7,003 nucleotides of DNA, taken from Rhodospirillaceae bacterium (lineage in GTDB: Bacteria; Pseudomonadota; Alphaproteobacteria; Micavibrionales; Micavibrionaceae). The notes beneath the pieces were generated by a model. The model was not told the DNA's origin and did not search any database. It saw only the letters and a program-made list of their open reading frames with translations. The stretch is taken from contig DMIT01000107.1 in assembly GCA_003452275.1 (NCBI GenBank), forward strand, positions 1-7,003. The letters run 5' to 3'. Positions 4,420 to 7,003 of the stretch are shown here, in pieces. The translations under genes were made by a program, and so were the position numbers. Within the stretch, counting starts at the first letter, position 1, and each line of letters starts with the position of its first letter.

Positions 4420-6066
4420 TTATGATTTTTTATTGACGGCCTCCAGAAAAGCCGTTGTTTCGCGTTTGAACAATTCGGCAATTTCCGACAGTTCGGCAGC
4501 GGCGGTATTCAGGTCAACCGCGGACACAGTGGTTTCTTCGGCATTGCTCATCACATTGGCAATATTATCGGATACTTGCTGCGTGCGGTCGGATGCGGCA
4601 GCCACGTTGCGGGCAATTTCCGATGTGGCGGCATTCTGTTCCTCGACCGCGCTGGCCACGGCACCGGTGGCATGGTCGATTTCGCGTACATCGCTGATGA
4701 TGCGTTGAACGGCATCGACAGTGGCGCGAATGGCATGTTGAATACGCGCCACGCGGTCATCGATTTCAACCGTCTTGTTGGCTGTTTCGCTAGCCAGTTT
4801 TTTGACCTCGTCGGCGACCACGGCGAATCCTTTACCGGCATCACCGGCGCGGGCGGCTTCGATGGTGGCATTGAGGGCCAGTAAATTGGTTTGTTCGGCA
4901 ATGGCCTTGATCGCGCCGATGACATCGCCGATGGAATCGGCCAATGCATTTAATTCGCTGACCTGAACGCTCGTGGTCTCGGCGGCGGATGATGCGCGAC
5001 TGGCTTTTTCCGCCACGCTGGTGATTTGTTGGGCGATTTCATTGCTGCTGGCACCCAGTTCTTCGGCAGCGGCGGCGACCAGTTGTACATTCTCGCTGGC
5101 CTCACGGGCCACGATATTGACGACCTGACTAGCATCGATGGTTTCCGATGATGCCGTGGTTAATTTCGCAGCGGTTGAGTTAATGCGTCCGGCGGCTTTG
5201 GACAGGGTGGAAATCATGCCCGTTGACTGGCTGTCAAAGGCCGTGGTTTTGCCTTCCATGAATTCGCGCTCTTCGCGTTCGCGCACCAATGTGCGGGCCT
5301 CGTCTTCGGCGATTTTTTTCTGTTCGATCAATGTCTGTTTGAAAAATTCCAGAGTACGCGCCATATGCCCCATTTCATCGGTTCGTTTGGTGAAAGGGAT
5401 ATCCACCGACAAATTGTTGTTCAATAATTCTTTCATCAGATCCATCATGCATTTCAGCGGATTGAACAGAGCCATCACCGCGAACAGAACCAGAGACACA
5501 GCCAGCATCAGGCAGATGGTCAGGGCGGTTGTCATCGCAATCGAAATGATACGCGCTGTTTTATCCATTTGGGCTGACCATGCCAGAATCAGGCCAGATG
5601 CTTTGCCCTGATCTTCTTCCAGAACAGTGAATACCTCGTTGAATTGAGGCAGCATTGCCACCGCGATATCATAATCGGCGGCCTTCTCGCTGATATTCTT
5701 GCTGAAACTGGTATAATCTGCGACTGATCTGCTGATTTTGGTGAATTGGTCTTTGATATTCTGCGGAATGTCGGCAACCAGATTGTCCTGAACATTCTGC
5801 GCGAACTCGTCGCTCATCGAAGCGACTTCTTCCTGCGACGCTTTCAGCAATTCCGCATCGCCGTTTTTTGACGCGACCAGCGCGCTATAAACATTCCCGC
5901 GAATACCGTCATGTTTCATATCCGCATCCATATGGCGCTGACTGACAATCATGGCCGTATGCTGTTGACCGGAGATCACACCGCTCTTGTAATTGAGCGC
6001 GCCCGTGACCAAAGAAGCTGCAAAGAGAGCGGCACTGAGAAGAATAAATTTCGTTTTGATCTGCAT
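4420..6066 (-). CDS. methyl-accepting chemotaxis protein (transmembrane chemoreceptor)
   Basis: A 548-residue receptor that senses a ligand outside the membrane and controls the CheA kinase through CheW. In order: membrane segment about 7-24; a periplasmic helical domain about 25-171 containing [21 protein letters not shown], resembling four-helix-bundle sensors; a second membrane segment about 172-200; HAMP about 202-254; a charged coiled coil; and the cytoplasmic signalling hairpin about 290-537. The tip motif around residues 387-415 ([22 protein letters not shown], then [11 protein letters not shown]) is the hallmark of the family. Ala/Glu/Gln-rich stretches such as [10 protein letters not shown] and [14 protein letters not shown] are likely methylation regions. 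There is no C-terminal NWETF-type tether for CheR/CheB. The ligand is unknown. It stands alone, with no che genes nearby. No clear ribosome site is seen before the ATG, so the start rests on the membrane segment beginning directly after it. Confidence 0.96.
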   Translation of the reverse strand: MQIKTKFILLSAALFAASLVTGALNYKSGVISGQQHTAMIVSQRHMDADMKHDGIRGNVYSALVASKNGDAELLKASQEEVASMSDEFAQNVQDNLVADIPQNIKDQFTKISRSVADYTSFSKNISEKAADYDIAVAMLPQFNEVFTVLEEDQGKASGLILAWSAQMDKTARIISIAMTTALTICLMLAVSLVLFAVMALFNPLKCMMDLMKELLNNNLSVDIPFTKRTDEMGHMARTLEFFKQTLIEQKKIAEDEARTLVREREEREFMEGKTTAFDSQSTGMISTLSKAAGRINSTAAKLTTASSETIDASQVVNIVAREASENVQLVAAAAEELGASSNEIAQQITSVAEKASRASSAAETTSVQVSELNALADSIGDVIGAIKAIAEQTNLLALNATIEAARAGDAGKGFAVVADEVKKLASETANKTVEIDDRVARIQHAIRATVDAVQRIISDVREIDHATGAVASAVEEQNAATSEIARNVAAASDRTQQVSDNIANVMSNAEETTVSAVDLNTAAAELSEIAELFKRETTAFLEAVNKKS

Positions 6067-6200
6067 AATGCGGAATCTTTCTATGGATTGTTAAAATGAT
6101 ATGAACGCAGACAGAATTGATACAGGGCCGGAAGGGAAGAAACGGGATACGATAGCGTGTCATGGTAACAAAAATTTGGAATATTTATAATATGAATTCG

Positions 6201-6218
6201 TACATATACCATTATGTA
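6201..6218. repeat. small AT-rich inverted repeat in the MCP-sspB intergenic region
   Basis: TACATA and TATGTA arms around 6 nt, within the very AT-rich core of the divergent intergenic region (6067-6313). It may serve as a binding site or part of the chemoreceptor promoter; I see no confident -35/-10 pair for the chemoreceptor. A GCCAA/TTGGC pair at 6238-6255 is also present, with no clear role. Confidence 0.25.
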
Positions 6219-6266
6219 TATTTATGCGGGCGACCTTGCCAAACCGAAGCTTGGCGTTTATACCTT

Positions 6267-6288
6267 AAAAGAATGATTCTTTTATGAT
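6267..6288 (+). promoter_or_regulatory. operator-like palindrome overlapping the sspB -10 region
   Basis: A perfect 8-1-8 inverted repeat, AAAAGAAT-G-ATTCTTTT (6267-6283), runs into TATGAT (6283-6288), a good -10 about 25 bp before the sspB start. A palindrome lying between -35 and -10 is a typical repressor position. The central AGAAT-N-ATTCT matches the core of the Irr-type iron control element, but the flanks are reversed, so the identity is uncertain. No strong -35 is visible. Confidence 0.45.
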
Positions 6289-6313
6289 GTAAGCAAACAG
6301 ATTAAGTGTTCCT

Positions 6314-6832
6314 ATGAAGATTGATGATACCACCCTCCGTTACGACAAAATGGTTGAATCCGCATTGCGCGGCGTTGTCCGTCAGGCGATTACCGAAGTC
6401 CAAAGCCGCGGTCTGCCGGGGGATCACCATTTCTACATCACCTTTATGACCGATTTTCCGGGCGTACAAATTCCCGACTATTTGCGGGAACGCTATCCGG
6501 GCGACATGACGATTGTCCTGCAATATCAATTTGAAAACCTGACGGTGGACGACACCAACATGGGAGTTACCCTGTCGTTCAACAATATTCCGGAACGCTT
6601 GATCGTGCCTTTGGCAGCGATTACTATTTTTGCCGACCCATCCGTCAATTTTGCCCTGCAATTCCAACCTTTGGGCGATATGGCAGATCATGATGACGGC
6701 AGCCTGTCCCAATTCGACGACGAACCGGACGATGACGGCTCCGCCCCCAAAGGCAAAGGAAAAGGCAAAGCAAAATCCGAAGCCCCTGTCACCGGCGAAG
6801 TCATCTCCCTCGACAAATTCCGTAAGAAATAA
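6314..6832 (+). CDS. sspB: ClpXP adaptor protein, SspB family (alphaproteobacterial type)
   Basis: A 172-residue adaptor that binds ssrA-tagged proteins and tethers them to ClpX, speeding their degradation by ClpXP. Residues 1-120 form the substrate-binding core: an N-terminal helix (YDKMVESALRGVVRQAI), then FYITFMTDFPGVQIP, a YPGDMTIVLQYQFENL strand, GVTLSFNNIPERLIVPLAAI and a final FADPSVNFALQF strand. Residues about 121-160 are a flexible linker, first Asp-rich, then a GKGKGKAK repeat. The last ten residues (VISLDKFRKK) match the conserved ClpX-docking tail of alphaproteobacterial SspB. The length fits the family. The ATG has only a weak ribosome site, but the frame start agrees with homologous N termini. 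ssrA lies about 2 kb away. A possible operator precedes the gene. Confidence 0.95.
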   Translation: MKIDDTTLRYDKMVESALRGVVRQAITEVQSRGLPGDHHFYITFMTDFPGVQIPDYLRERYPGDMTIVLQYQFENLTVDDTNMGVTLSFNNIPERLIVPLAAITIFADPSVNFALQFQPLGDMADHDDGSLSQFDDEPDDDGSAPKGKGKGKAKSEAPVTGEVISLDKFRKK

Positions 6833-6870
6833 ATCTGCCATTCTTCACTGGCATACCGATTTAAAAAGCC

Positions 6871-6898
6871 CGTCATTCCAGCGCAAGCTGGAATCCAG
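6871..6898. repeat. REP-like palindromic hairpin, second copy
   Basis: CGTCATTCCAGCGCAAGCTG continues to TCCAG. ATTCCAGC and GCTGGAAT form a perfect 8-bp stem with a GCAA loop, 38 bp after the sspB stop. It is related to the hairpin at 32-61 through the CGTCATTC head. No T-run follows, so it is a dispersed palindrome and not a classic terminator, though it may stabilise the sspB mRNA end. Confidence 0.75.
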
Positions 6899-6965
6899 AG
6901 CTTTGCCACTCTAAAAAATATGGCCAACTAAATCACGAATCCACCAAATTTCTCACGCGAAGCTA

Positions 6966-6998
6966 CGAAGTCACGAAGTTTTTTGTTACGCCTCTTTA
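6966..6998. repeat. dispersed CGAAGTnACGAAG-T6 repeat, copy 2
   Basis: CGAAGTCACGAAG with six T and a C/T-rich tail, matching the copy at 3672-3704. It is preceded by another CGCGAAG and CTACGAAG, so the ACGAAG unit recurs about every 8 nt. It reaches the right end of the window and may continue beyond it. Confidence 0.55.
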
Positions 6999-7003
6999 AC
7001 ACA

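Noticed and set aside
4551..4949. Frames overlapping the chemoreceptor in other frames, including a 132-residue minus-strand one
   Set aside because: They are Pro/Arg/Ser-rich shadows of the Ala-rich signalling domain.
6302..6841. Long minus-strand frame opposite sspB (179 residues)
   Set aside because: It mirrors the well-supported sspB gene and has a Phe/Gly-rich low-complexity stretch from the antisense of the Lys/Gly linker. No ribosome site or family resemblance.
6957..6983. Possible CRISPR-like short repeats (ACGAAG units)
   Set aside because: The units are 6-8 nt with no spacers of constant length; it is a simple dispersed repeat.

Overview
The window reads as chromosomal DNA of an alphaproteobacterium of moderate GC content. 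Three things point there. The tmRNA gene is of the circularly permuted, two-piece type typical of Alphaproteobacteria, and its tag opens with ANDN. The SspB-like protein has the alphaproteobacterial layout: a core, a charged linker and a SLDKFRKK tail. Ribosomal protein L20 also has a Rickettsiales/Rhodospirillales-like sequence. A deep lineage such as the Micavibrio group is possible, but I cannot fix the genus from sequence alone.

Layout. Positions 1-73 hold a REP-like hairpin. Positions 74-2308 are a minus-strand block. Read in transcription order it contains rpmI (L35), rplT (L20), a strong terminator, a LigB/YgiD-type extradiol dioxygenase and a HAD-superfamily hydrolase. The rpmI start faces a divergent promoter region (about 2309-2532) with a recognisable promoter on each strand and a long hairpin at the start of the predicted rpmI leader. 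To the right, a 113-residue protein of unknown function (+) meets a xanthine/guanine phosphoribosyltransferase gene (-) tail to tail, and the two stop codons share one CTAG palindrome.

Positions 3363-3764 are AT-rich and mostly without genes. They hold a short AT palindrome, a tandem 10-bp repeat, an orphan 12-bp terminator hairpin and one copy of a dispersed repeat. A possible 58-residue proline-rich protein follows (3765-3941). The permuted ssrA gene comes next (about 4005-4350), with a near-consensus promoter and nested terminators. A membrane chemoreceptor (-) and a ClpXP adaptor of the SspB family (+, 6314-6832) complete the gene set. The right edge carries a second REP-like hairpin and a second copy of the dispersed repeat.

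The clearest functional theme is protein quality control. ssrA makes the tmRNA that tags proteins from stalled ribosomes, and SspB delivers tagged proteins to ClpXP; the two genes are about 2 kb apart. The encoded tag looks unusually long and contains two consecutive ANDN modules, which is the most interesting feature here. Nothing in the window looks like phage, an insertion sequence, CRISPR or a defence island.
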